Assembly (NCBI GenBank): GCA_014607495.2 | Contig: CP053150.1 | Span: 9,382,495-9,446,494, forward strand | Length of the DNA stretch: 64,000 bases | Direction: 5' to 3' | Source: Carposina sasakii | Taxonomy: Eukaryota; Arthropoda; Insecta; Lepidoptera; Carposinidae | In this document: piece after piece, positions 36,146 through 46,677 of the stretch | Position numbering within the stretch: the stretch's first letter is position 1 | Layout: each line of letters begins with the position of its first letter | Program-made: the position numbers and the translations under genes | Notes under the pieces: generated by a model | Seen by the model: only the letters and a program-made list of their open reading frames with translations | What the model was told of the DNA's origin: nothing | The model's database searches: none

Positions 36146-36875
36146 ATGGCTCCAATGCAGTCGACGGTACTTTCTCCGGGCGGTATGTAAATAAGTTCGT
36201 TTTAGTATAAAGTGAATAGTGAAATAGGAATCACTTATTCCTTTTTATTTGTTATATACTGGCACGGTACTGGATATGTGTGTCATCTAAGTATAGCGTA
36301 ATCTTACAAATAATTTTAAATAATTATACGTGGTTATTTATTGTGTAGTAGTTTAGCATCAAATAAATAAGGAATACCGTTGGTAAAACTAAGTTATCTA
36401 CTTAAAACTCAATCTCCCAATTCGTAATGAAGTTGCGTTAACAAAGTCTTCATAAATTACTTAGATCAAAGTTTCGTTTAATGACCTAAGTTTGTTTTAT
36501 CTGTAGGAACAATCCGGTTAAATGAGAGCTATCACGAGGTCAAGCACAATGCCGGCTTCATTCACAACTCGTAACAATAGCAGCGATGATATTAAAACAC
36601 TTGGCGGACTGACAATGTGGCTCCGATGACAGTTCTCCTAACCTACCCCATCGAACAATGGCTTCGCTTATCCAACAATAACAGACCTTTTGCAGCCAGG
36701 TCTCTCCGTTATTACATTGAAAAATATTTAAATTGAAACCTTTTGTATCGCCATCCCCTACGTCGCATCGCGTTCAATTCATTTATTTTCAGAGCGCTTT
36801 CCTCGGCGCGGGACATTTAGCACTGTCCCGACCGGCCCGGAGGCTCTGCGCAAATACAAACTTATGTCTGACTAA
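36146..36875 (+). CDS. Candidate two-exon gene for a 39-residue peptide
   Basis: Exon 1 (36146-36182) starts at an ATG with A at -3 and G at +4, encodes MAPMQSTVLSPG plus one base, and ends at a good donor (cg|gtatgt). Exon 2 (36793-36875) follows a strong pyrimidine-rich acceptor (tttattttcag) and starts with two bases that complete a GAG codon, so the phases agree. It ends in GPEALRKYKLMSD and a TAA. Intron 610 bp. The product would be 39 residues, Pro/Arg/Ser/Thr-rich, basic near the middle, with no signal peptide or membrane segment. I do not recognise it. The exon 2 frame is also open back to 36732 without splicing. Alternatives: first exon of a larger gene, or chance in a GC-rich patch. 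Confidence 0.3.
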
Positions 36876-39320
36876 CTGATACATAAACTAGTATGTTGCA
36901 GACTGGTTGTATAAACATCAAGTTTTATTACTTGGCTGTGTTCCACGCACGGACGTTAAACCCGCTGAAGCCCTGGAGCTGTTAGTGTATTTGCTATTTG
37001 TAGCGGGACGAGGTATACGTATAATGGTGTTGTTAGGCGTTAGTCCAAACTACAGTTCGGTGATCCTTGTGGATACCGATCGCTTACGTAGTTACCTAAC
37101 TATATTACTATGCAGCGACCGTGCCCGCCTCACGACCAGCCTAGCCTGGAGACATGGCTTATAATATTTTACAACAAACCCTCAAGAACGTAACTACATT
37201 GCAAAACAATATACACTGCACTTTCATTTTAAACACAAAGCTATTAGAAAGAGTTTTCATTTAATTTCGAACTAGTTCTGATCCGACATTATCAGAAATA
37301 ACACGAACGTTTTCCGCAGAATTAACAGAACCGAGGTAATAATAGAAATCTGAACTACCTAGAGGTGAACGTTTTAATTTGTCGACCTGACTGATGTAGA
37401 GTATGATTATCCTTTGTTATTTTGACTCATGAAAATTTATGAGCTCGGAATTTTATATGCCGTTTCAAGGGGTACATATTGTTTGCTAATCACGAAATAA
37501 CATATGTGTAATTAATTACCTTTTTGAAGGTTGCTGAACTATTACGTTGTTAAATCTGGACATTTTTCTTTCATGTACCTACATGTGGGACCTTTATGTA
37601 CCTACAATAGGTAATAAATCTTTCTTCTATTACAAGCTGGAGAGGGAAACTTATAAGGGAAAAATTAGAAAACACCATCACCATTCCACAGTTGCAATCG
37701 ATAGTGTCGACCTTTCCGGTCGTTATTCTTTGGTTTGCCGTTTGGAACTCTTGATCGTAATAAATAGACGGCTGCCAGTCTAAAAAAAATGCCACTGCGT
37801 TTACTCGACAACAATATTTTGATGGCAAAATATTGATTTTCTATCCACGTCGAACACTTTAGTAGTAAACCTACTACGCAATCGGAATCTATCTCCTGTC
37901 CATTCATAGCTGTATATGGCCAAACAGTAAAATGTAGATCGAATTAGCTATAGACCACTCGTTCTGTTTTCTGTGGAATTAGCCAACCAGTAACAGTAAA
38001 GGGCTATTAACAGCCGTCATTAGATTCGAAATAAATCCGGCGATTACGGCCGCGATCCAGTCGATTCTATTTATTATTCAGCCGCAAGACGTTTGTTTGT
38101 AGAATTGAAGCCTAGTTCTAGTTAGTTGGCTGTCGTGTGCTCCCGTGCGCCGTCGCCAGTTTCGGCGAATCAAGACAGCGTATCTGGGTAACCGAGTGTA
38201 GCGACGCTGATAGCTGGATTAGGGCACTGTTTAGTTTAACATGCAATAATTGTTTGGGATCTAAATTTAAATTGCATTTGGCATTCACCCCGCGCCCGGC
38301 GGGCCGTGCCGTCTACCTATAGAGTGCTATACCTCCTCACGTGCATCTCAATAAGCGAACGAACTCCGCTGGCCTACGAATGAGCACTTAATTTTATTTT
38401 TTTTGTATAGTAAATAGTCTTAAAACAATAGTATCTACTGTTCGTAGGTATGTTAAATATGTATAACTTATACACGCCTCGGGTAAAATATTTAGATGGA
38501 CTCTGTTTATTCAAAACTGGTTTATAATAGGAAAATATTCTAGACACGACTTTATAATTTGATTCAATTTTTGAATAATTTGTGAGAGATCGAGTTACCT
38601 AAGTTAAGGTTGGTTGAATTTCATGTCGTGCACGTTCTTGTGAAAGAAAATAATTAAGATCTGAATTTAGGGATCTAAATTATATTTTTTAACAGATAAG
38701 TTAAACCGTGTTAGAATCATTAATTTATATTTAGGTAAGTAAAACCTATAAAAACAACTATTATTTATTTGATGTACTATTATTAATATTTTTTTCCAAT
38801 TTACATGAAGTACATCAATATCAACATTTCAATTTATTTCTGTTTTTTTAAAGCAGTTTTAATTTCTTTAATTAAAGCTAGCCTTCAACTTACATTACCG
38901 TAAATAATGCTGGCGGGACTTGAGACAAATCTCAACCTCGATTCTGTCAAATGGGACGTGAATCGTTTAATTCTATTATTATCAGCTCCAGTTTATAGTT
39001 TCAGATCTCTCATTAGAGTTAATTATTTCCGTAGAGAATTACCACCTCCCACCGAGACAAACTGACAGACAAATCTAGTCCAAGACATGCCTCATGTATG
39101 TTACATTGTTCTACAGACCGTTATGTTTTAAACGCATTCAGGTTATGCTGAGACTTATGTCTTGATTATTGCGTGTTATTGAATGTTTACAATGGATTAT
39201 TTATTTAATAATTGTAGATGTGCCTTTATAGTCATTTAAATGTACCTTTGTATTCATCATACTGGTAATAAAATATCTTCCTTTGCTAAATAGACTTAGG
39301 GTAAAGAATTTATATAAGTA
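36876..39320. other. No gene confirmed; GC-rich patches
   Basis: An 85-codon open frame at 36907-37164 follows the candidate peptide gene but has no clear start or splice sites. A CpG-rich block at about 38040-38320 could be a promoter or non-coding first exon (possible donor 'ctgg|gtaacc' near 38187), but has no convincing initiator. The rest is AT-rich. Confidence 0.3.
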
Positions 39321-39590
39321 CTAGTGGACGCCCGCGACTTCGTCCGCGTGGAAATTGAATTGTAGCTTATATGACACGTTTGTCGGTTTACCAAAGCAGC
39401 GCCATCTATTGATTACTTACTCACCAAGTCGAAAGGTATCCAAATAATTAGCAATAAATTAAATTGCGACTATAATTTGAGATTTAAACTATCCTATCTC
39501 TCAAGTTGGATCGAACTGCACAGGCGTAAAGAATTATAATCGGTTAAGTGGTTTATACTGACACGAGATTTATATATATTAAGATTAGAT
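39321..39590 (+). repeat. 'gtggacgcccgcgac' repeat, variant copy
   Basis: Begins like the other copies ('ctagtggacgcccgcgactt') but then has a different body: 'gcgccatctattgattactt', 'aactatcctatctctcaagt', 'ggatcgaactgcacagg', ending 'atttatatatattaagatt'. This is a distinct subfamily that I recognise as widespread in Lepidoptera. Confidence 0.65.
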
Positions 39591-39599
39591 TAATCAAAC

Positions 39600-39700
39600 T
39601 TGCAAGTAATATAAATAAAATTTGTTTATGCTTTCATGTTGAATAAATGGTTTTGATTTGGATTAACGAGCGGACGCCCACGATTTTGCCAGACTACAAT
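39600..39700 (+). repeat. LINE tail plus repeat scrap
   Basis: 'gttgaataaatggttttgat' followed by 'ttggatt' resembles a LINE polyadenylation signal with a short (TTTGA)-like tail. From about 39667, 'gagcggacgcccacgattt' is a worn piece of the 'gtggacgcccgcgac' repeat. Confidence 0.4.
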
Positions 39701-40280
39701 TCTCTCGAAAAAGCCTTTCTTATAATGTTCTTCTAATATTAGTATTATTATGAACTTAAATGACCAATTCTATGGAATGAACAACAGCCAAAGTTTTTGT
39801 AACCACATCGTCTTTTGCATCATGCAGTCATCCTATGAAAAGATCGGTTTGAAGGCTTTACTATGTAGATATAATGTGCAAGGCTCATATTGCTTGCTCC
39901 CCATTTTTAATTCTTGGCGCATTTTGTTTCCATCAGAAATTGATTGATGATTTTATGAATGATCAAACATTAATATACGTATATACTCGTACTTTTATGA
40001 AGAACTTTCTTTCATTATGTATCCACCATATTCTATTATTCATCAATAATTTAAAACGGCATACAATGTTTTCTCTTTCTATATATCTTTCTTCAATGTT
40101 TCCAAAATAAAATGTAGATGTAGCTTTATGGCGAGGGTATATAAACGTGAATTCCTAATCCACAATCAATTCCCCTATTATAAATAAGTCATCACTGAAA
40201 ACAGGTATCTAGTTATGTGAGAGAATTATAATTTTCATTCTGTAGTATGGACGCGTACTAGTAGGTAGCTTCATTATCAC

Positions 40281-40498
40281 TACATATTATAAAACAAAGT
40301 CGCTTGCCGCTGTCTGTCCGTCCCTATGTACTCGTATGCTTAGATCTTTCAAACTAGGGAACGGATTTTTGATGCGGTTTTTTTAATAGATAGAGTGATT
40401 CACGAGGAAGGTTATAATGTATAACTAGGTTCCCGCCCCGGCTTTGCACGGGAGTAATGCACTCTCACGCGGGCGAAGCCGTAGGCGGCCGCTAGTAA
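40281..40498 (+). repeat. 'aaagtcgcttgccgctgtct' dispersed repeat
   Basis: Blocks 'cttagatctttcaaactagg', 'gaacggatttttgatgcggt', 'agatagagtgattcacgagg' and a GC-rich end 'gccccggctttgcacggg' match a repeat found across insects and Lepidoptera. Non-coding. The 'gcgggcgaagccg...gctagta' end is typical of its terminus. Confidence 0.6.
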
Positions 40499-40734
40499 GG
40501 TATATAAATAATTTTAGTTAGAATACAGTAGCAAAGTGCATTTCCTCGTTGATTAAATTAACATTAGGTTGTGTTATTTATGACGATATCAAATCAATCA
40601 ATTTGTCTCCGGTATTATATATCAGCCATTTTAATATAAATCAGATTTTCGCTATAGTTAATACAATAATTTCAGAATAATCCAATATAATTATGTCGAT
40701 GCATTCACCTGTACTGAAGCTGGGCTTCACTAGA

Positions 40735-40888
40735 ATACATTAGTTGCATCTCCGTCCATGCATGAATGTCATGTACTGTCACTGATCTTTAACATCACCC
40801 CGCTATACTAATAAACGTGGCTGTCTCTTTCATGATCCTGAAATTATAGCTACCCCATGGGATCACTGCCACGTGTGTTATGTATGTT
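40735..40888 (+). repeat. 'tgcatctc' dispersed repeat, copy 1
   Basis: 'agttgcatctccgtccatgc', 'cactgatctttaacatcacc', 'gtggctgtctctttcatgat' and 'tagctaccccatgggatcac' line up with the copy at 48831-49020. No protein encoded. Confidence 0.6.
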
Positions 40889-40892
40889 GATA

Positions 40893-41086
40893 TATCGGCT
40901 TAGTAGTCGATTCCCACGAAATTTGTTCGCACGAACGTGCCAAACGTCCCCTTAAAAAAAATATATATTAGTAGGCGTTTCGTCCGAATGTATTATAATA
41001 TACTTAATGTAGTTTACAATACATTCGGGCGAAACGCCTACTAAAATAATACAAAACGTTCGTGCGAATCGACTATTGAGCCGATA
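40893..41086. mobile_element. Nested-palindrome foldback element
   Basis: The outer arms 'tatcggcttagtagtcgatt' and 'aatcgactattgagccgata' pair, as do the inner arms 'ttagtaggcgtttcgtccga' and 'tcgggcgaaacgcctactaa', and 'cgcacgaacgt' with 'acgttcgtgcg'. TA flanks both ends. Almost all of its 194 bp can fold. Its right end directly touches the next element. Confidence 0.75.
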
Positions 41087-41088
41087 TA

Positions 41089-41524
41089 CAGGGTGTAGGT
41101 GACAGCCAGGCAAATACTGAAATGCTGAACAAGTATTATTCTGTTGAATTATACGACAGTGTTATTACTGGCAGGAAATGTATTTTTGAATTGATTATCG
41201 GTCATCTTTGCTCTTCGCGCCAATTGTATCGGGCGATCCTGTGACAAATTAAATGGGCTTATTGGTTATGGTGTGACGTATTGATGTTTTTTGGATCACA
41301 TGTGACTCTTCATTAGGGCTGATCAGGTTTTTGAACATTTTTGAGGGCAACTTTTTTTTTAAATAATCTTTTGGCCAAAATTTTATTTTTAAGTCATTCT
41401 AAGGCCTAATTAAACGAACTAAACTATTTTTTCCTGAAAACAAGAAAAAAAACGTCGGAAAATTTCGGAATTTTCCTGCGATTTTTTTTTGTATTTTCCG
41501 CCTCAGAATTTGCCTGGCTGTCAC
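41089..41524. mobile_element. TIR element with 'gacagccaggcaaat' ends
   Basis: Left 'cagggtgtaggtgacagcca' plus 'ggcaaat' and right 'atttgcctggctgtcac' form an inverted repeat of about 17 bp around a 436-bp element. The interior ('ggttatggtgtgacgtattg', 'atgtgactcttcattagggc') is familiar from lepidopteran genomes. Non-coding. Confidence 0.65.
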
Positions 41525-41618
41525 AAACACTTTGTATTTACGTACCTACATTACATACCTAGTAATTAACACAATTGTTTGACACTACACTTGTGTAAGC
41601 ACTGTATGTATTTATGGT

Positions 41619-42043
41619 ATATGTTACGGGCAACGTGATTAACTGGGCATTATTAATAAGGACTAATAATTATTAATGGATGTATGAATAATTCTTTGCG
41701 TTTCTTCGGTGTTAGGTTACATATGTCGCAGTAAGATAGATAAAGCCGTAATAAATATATATATACCGTAACGTATTTCTTCGGTGTTAGGTTACATGTT
41801 TAAATTTAAGACGATGTTGACTTTTCATGACAATTTTGTAAGTTTAATTTCATTTAATAAACAAAAACACTACCTATTATATTACTTTGCCCAAGATAGG
41901 GTGGGCATTATTCATAATTGAAGTGAAAAAAGAAGTGATTAATCATGCTGTTTTAATCACATTGTCTAATTGAGTCGGGTATTATGAATACAGACCGGCC
42001 ATCATTAATAGTGTCCGGACTTATCAAGTTGCCCGTAACATAT
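41619..42043. mobile_element. TIR element with 'gttacgggcaac' ends
   Basis: 'atatgttacgggcaac' (41619-41634) and 'gttgcccgtaacatat' (42028-42043) are perfect inverted repeats bounding 425 bp. The interior has a tandem-like duplication of 'tttcttcggtgttaggttac' (41701 and 41776), of which a shorter match lies at 3201. No coding potential; probably a non-autonomous DNA transposon. Confidence 0.7.
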
Positions 42044-42400
42044 ATATCTACCAAGTAGAGTAATTACACCGCAATATAGGTACCGCTACCCATCCACTCT
42101 AATGAAGAGATTTGGCACGACAGACACTGCACGAACTTCTACAGCAAAAATGTCTGCAGATTAGTTTCTTACTACTCAAACACGATTCTGACATGATTTC
42201 AAACTAAGTGCTATGAAGAAATTGATGTTGGATAAAGACAAGAAGTTACAAAAAGTTTACGACGTTTTGAAAGGCTTAAACCAGTCGTACACCTCGATAA
42301 CTCTCGAAAAAATTCATATTTGAGTCAATCTTATTTCTGTGCCTTTGCTCCGTCCGAAATGATATTTTACTAGTTTTTTTTTTACTATTTAAAAAATAAC
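42044..42400. other. No gene recognised
   Basis: AT-rich linker without recognisable content. Confidence 0.45.
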
Positions 42401-42447
42401 CGTGATCTCTGCCTACCCCTCCATGAAAGTGGCGTGATTTTATGTAT
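42401..42447 (+). mobile_element. RTE-type LINE 3' tail
   Basis: 'cgtgatctctgcctacccct' then 'ggcgtgattttatgtat' is the same coding end and tail as the LINE at 62750-62820. Strongly 5'-truncated. Confidence 0.65.
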
Positions 42448-42804
42448 CCTACCTACGTTTAAAATAATGCTCTATCCTGCAATGTACGTACGAGTACTAC
42501 TTTCGAATGTGAGGTACTTCAATGCAATGATGTCCAGACTACTTAGTAGGTACCTACATAGTATGCTCAGGGCACCGTTCGTACGTGATCTGACGACGCA
42601 GTATGCTGGGTTTAGTACTGGACAAGAAACCTGCTTAGATCACGGCCATAGAGATGTATATAGATACCAAATCCCTGATCATGGCAGAATTGAATGAGTA
42701 CCGTTGGACGTCACAGCACACATGCGTTTTGGTCTGTCATTTGTAGCTTAGACGAAACCTAGTGATTCTTTATAGATTTTATGTCCTAAATATTGAGAGA
42801 AAAT

Positions 42805-43014
42805 AAAAAACTATAAAAAACTTATCCACCATAATTGAGACTCGGAATCATGTTTATTTTTCAATATTGTATGAATATTCCTGAGTTGATTAGGAATTCT
42901 CCATACAATTTGGAAAAATAAATATGTGATTTCGAGTCTCAATGTGAATACGTTTATTATCGGTATATTGGACTGTCTTCATAGAATTTTTCTTACCCCT
43001 TTTGTTACACCTTC
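42805..43014. mobile_element. 'cagggtgtaacaaaa' foldback MITE, worn copy
   Basis: Paired arms 'ttgagactcggaatcatgtt' and 'aatatgtgatttcgagtctc', and 'tattgtatgaatattcctga' near the centre. The right end keeps 'ccccttttgttacacc'. The left terminus is lost. Confidence 0.6.
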
Positions 43015-43318
43015 CACTGGTACATTAATGTAAGAATTGATTGCTTATTTGCATTTATGTTTAAAGCAAAAGCTTTAAAAGTTGCAAAGTTAGTCATTAT
43101 GCAATATTAGTATATTATAACTTTTATAGTTATTGCTGTTTCTTAATCGTTTCCTTGAGTTGCCGTTCCACCTATACAATAGCGGTTATGTTGGTGTAGT
43201 ACACGGTGACAATGGCACAGCAAGCGCCGCACCGCTACTCCCAATATTCCCTCATTTGCATATCCCACTCCGCGCCGTCGTTCTGCCCCTATTGTGTCTC
43301 GACACGACAACGCTTTGA

Positions 43319-43660
43319 GGTGCATTGATACCGCCTCTATCCCGAACATTATATCTGAGCATACAACTTGAGCAACGAGATTACTTCCTTAACAATTTCA
43401 TCTACCCGCAGCAGCAAAGTATAATTATCAACCAAATCTACCGACACCATAATCAGTCAAAGTAGTGTTGTGTAAACTTTGTCGTCTACGACACTTTTGT
43501 AAAATATGCGCTCAAAGTAGTTCAAGGATCTGCGGGCAAATTGCAAATAAAGAATCTAGGCGATCTCAGTGCGGCAGTTGTAAAAGAAAAAGAGCTGGTC
43601 GACAGTTACAAAAACAGCAAAAGCGCTGGAAGCAATCCAGCGGGCATGCTCTTAATTGGA
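43319..43660 (+). pseudogene. Decayed protein-coding frame with one in-frame stop
   Basis: One frame is open from 43319 to the TGA at 43661 except for a TAG at 43463-43465. The upstream 48 codons include 'IQLEQRDYFLNNFIYPQQQ'. The downstream 65 codons include 'KLQIKNLGDLSAAVVKEKEL' and 'SKSAGSNPAGMLLIG'. The downstream part is rich in Ala, Gly, Val, Asp, Glu and Lys, with many RNY codons, unlike chance frames in this AT-rich DNA. No family recognised. An AG directly before the TGT at 43466 could be an acceptor, in which case the TAG is intronic, but its pyrimidine tract is poor. It could be a broken gene, a dead transposon frame or a terminal exon. Confidence 0.3.
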
Positions 43661-44310
43661 TGAGACCACTTCCTCTAAACGACATTCCGCCGAGCACCGT
43701 TGTAACACTGGTCTAGCCTTTCATATTCAACTAACAAGAACTACTTGGGAAGGTACAATTCCCACCTACTGTTGGAAACACATGACCTAATTCATTACGC
43801 TCGCACTTATTCACTTTCAACTTTTGAAGGCTAACAACGAACGTCTGTCTACAAGTAACTTATCGCCTTAGAGACGTTAAAAATATCACGAGCTCAATTT
43901 GTCTGTCGGAGTTGGCGTGTTAATTATCTGTTATATTACATTTGATTATAATTATAATGTTTCATGTACCAAATTATAACTTAAAGTAGTGCTGGCACAT
44001 TCATCTCGAAGAACCGAAAATGGCGCAATAAAGAATCTTTAATTTTTCAGTTACGTGAGGTTTTACAAGTTTGCAATTACATTTTCTTGGCGAGTCGAGT
44101 CACGCGACGTCACGGCCTATTGTTCTAGTCGACACAACAATGTGGACAGACAAACTGAACGGCTTTCTGTGTAGCAAACGACCAATTGGTCCCGCCAATT
44201 AATCAGTTCAAGGTTTGGGGACAATGCGCACATAGAAAACTTATTTATCGTGATTGTTTTACAGATGTAGGAATTGGTATATCTAAATCTTTTGCGAACC
44301 ATTATATATG
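43661..44310. other. No gene recognised
   Basis: No coding frame. Around 43848-43880, 'caagtaacttatcgccttag' is a minus-strand scrap of the 'tgcatctc' repeat. Confidence 0.4.
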
Positions 44311-44456
44311 CAGGGTGTAACAAAAGGGGTATTTAAAACTATGAAAATAGCCCACACTATACAGAACCCATTCACAAAATTTGACTTGAAGACTCCATAT
44401 CAGAGGTTCATTTTTCGAGATAGTATGAATATTTCTGAGTTGTTTAGGAATTTTTA
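44311..44456. mobile_element. 'cagggtgtaacaaaa' foldback MITE, left half
   Basis: Begins 'cagggtgtaacaaaagggg', then 'atagcccacactatacagaa', 'cacaaaatttgacttgaaga' and the palindrome centre. The right arm is absent. The 66-codon open frame over it is therefore not a gene. Confidence 0.65.
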
Positions 44457-44677
44457 CCTTTGTCCCCGGAACGGCAGGATCGCGAAGGAGATGCTACCGC
44501 CACGTTAAGCAAAGTCATATTTACAAATCAGTGACAAGTTTCTATGTTAACTTAATTGCCTATTATAATAAAAAATATTTACGAATACTATTTAGCCGAA
44601 ATGTCAAATTAAGGCTTTATATTATTAGTCAGACAGTTCCTATTAAAAGGTGACTATAGGGTGACTCTCATTATTAG

Positions 44678-45422
44678 GCCTCCGCTGACTCATGTTCATA
44701 GAAAAAATAATGGATTAGTTGCTCTAATAAAAAAGAGTGATAAATGGAGCAATCAGTCAGAAGCAGCTACAGAGTTTTTTTTTAACATTAATACGCATTT
44801 ATATTACCCGCTTACGAAAATAGTGTTATAATTTTTTAAATCTGTTTTTAGGTTATAGGATTGGATTATGTAATTCTCTAAGTTAGCTTAACTCCGTTCG
44901 TGATATGTTATGATTTTGATGTAATATAATAATTATTGTTTCAATTAACAACAATTATATACCAATTAAATACCGACTGTGGTCAGAATGGTTGCATAAT
45001 ATTAAAAACTGTACCCATTAATTGAGCTTTTATCAGCTGATGCTTTGATGGTATTAGGAACTGGGCGATGTTAATTATTTATATTGGTTTTATGATTTTT
45101 TTAATCAAATAGTTTCCTTATAATATCTGTTTCTATCATATTTCTGTCCGTTTCCGTTCCCAGTACAAATGTATATTTAATTGTTCTATACCAATCAGAT
45201 AACGTTTTGCGTATCGAGTTTCAACTAGTTCATTTACGAGAACAATACAACGCTTATAAATTACTTGTCGACCATCATGAATATTTACAGCTATTTTGCG
45301 AACTGACATCTAAGTTGATGTTTATTTATTCCGGCTTAGTTATAACCCTTTACTGGAAATATATATTCGAGCGCAATTTATTAGCTGGCAAATTTTTCGG
45401 AATAATTAAATGTCAATCATAA
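44678..45422 (+). other. Coding-like open segments, unconfirmed
   Basis: Two plus-strand stretches look less random than their surroundings. From 44678, after 'cattattag', a frame reads 'PPLTHVHRKNNGLVALIKKS' and stays open to 44830. From 45164, after a very good acceptor (gtttccgttcccag), a frame includes 'RIEFQLVHLREQYNAYKLL' and a hydrophobic stretch, open to the TAA at 45420. No donor of good quality was found in either. They could be terminal exons or chance frames. Chemoreceptor-like character of the second was considered but no family motif is visible. Confidence 0.2.
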
Positions 45423-45738
45423 AAATTTAATTTGTTTTACCCAGTAGGATATCTTCATGTACAAAAATTCTGAAAGAGTGTGAGTGAATGACGTCTTTGT
45501 GAGGTACCTATTTACTCATAATACATAAAGGCCACTTTGCTGTAGAGGTGTAATTTATTAAAAGTTTCGCGACATGTCCCTGACATTAAAGCATTTCTTT
45601 TGAGCTTTTTCTTCCTAAAGTTTGTAGAATACGTTAACTCGTTTAGAGTCTAAAAAGTTATGGAAGAATGGCCTAAATACAGGAGGAAGACAAGAACTTA
45701 TAATAATTATGAACAAGATATTCTTTTCTTTGTTGCAG

Positions 45739-46677
45739 ATGTAAGAAATATGGAGGAAGATCTTAATAATCGGAATAAGACCTGGCGACGTTATCAACTG
45801 AAGATAAAAATATTAAGAAAAATGTTTCAGTGTTGCAAGAGAATGCCCTGTGAACCATATTCGTACTTCCAAAGTATACATGGTGGCAGTGACTGCAAAT
45901 TGAGACGTAGGTAAGTAATGTATTCGATAACTTACGTAAATAGTTAAAAATCGACGTAAAATGTATTATGGAAATTAACATCAGTAGGAGCAAAGGAGAT
46001 GGTTCTATAAGAAATCTTTATGACTTGATGTTTCAACTGCAACATTGAAACTGAAAACGTCTTCGTAAGTTACTAAAGATACATTTACACCTATTCATGA
46101 GGGTAATATCCCTCCCTGAATGCTTATGCTGAGTTTCGTTTTATATCTGCACAATATTGTTGCCGCGTGTAGTTCCCTTATTCACATTCCAAGTTTGTTT
46201 ACCTACTTTTGAGTTTACAGAAAGGAATTAGGTATTTTGTAACTGAAATGAGATACAAATCCCGGGAAACTAGGATACATGAAAGTGTAGTGGACCATGA
46301 AAACTCATGACACGTATATTTTTTTATTTATGCAATTTAAACTAAATATATTAAGAGTATATTAAACTTAGCTAAAGTAAAAAAAAAATCTTGTAGAGTA
46401 GATACGGACGCTGATTGATTATTATGATAAAAATTAATTAATTATCGTAAATTCAAGCTTTTGTACAGTTGATTTATTTCATACAATGATTTCCGTCTTG
46501 TTTGATTAATATTTATATTTAGGCAAGCTTCCGCCATCTGACGAGGAAATACATGCTCAAATAGCAGATGCATGCTGTGTGCTTGTGAAATATCTATACA
46601 CTCTATATAAGATCGAATCCGGCGTTTTAATTTTAGATAAGCCACCTTATAGACAACTGGATATAGAATGCACATGA
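45739..46677 (+). CDS. Candidate two-exon fragment of an orphan gene
   Basis: Exon A (45739-45905 or 45910) follows a strong acceptor (ttcttttctttgttgcag) and reads 'RNMEEDLNNRNKTWRRYQL' through 'RMPCEPYSYFQSIHGG'. Two donors lie four bases apart: gtaggt (exon end 45905) and the stronger gtaagt (exon end 45910). With the first, phase matches exon C (46523-46677, acceptor tttatatttag), which reads 'KLPPSDEEIHAQIADACC' to 'KPPYRQLDIECT' and a TGA. With the second, phase matches a short exon at about 45985-46064 that soon hits TGA. Basic N-terminal half, acidic start and Cys pair in exon C. The upstream start is unknown; the frame also has an ATG at 45660. Not recognised; could be a real orphan gene or a relic. 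Confidence 0.3.

Noticed and set aside
44308..44508. 66-codon gene
   Set aside because: It lies on a half copy of the 'cagggtgtaacaaaa' foldback element.
46442..46675. Minus-strand 77-codon gene
   Set aside because: The plus strand of the same bases has a better-composed frame bounded by an acceptor and a stop; the minus frame looks like its shadow.
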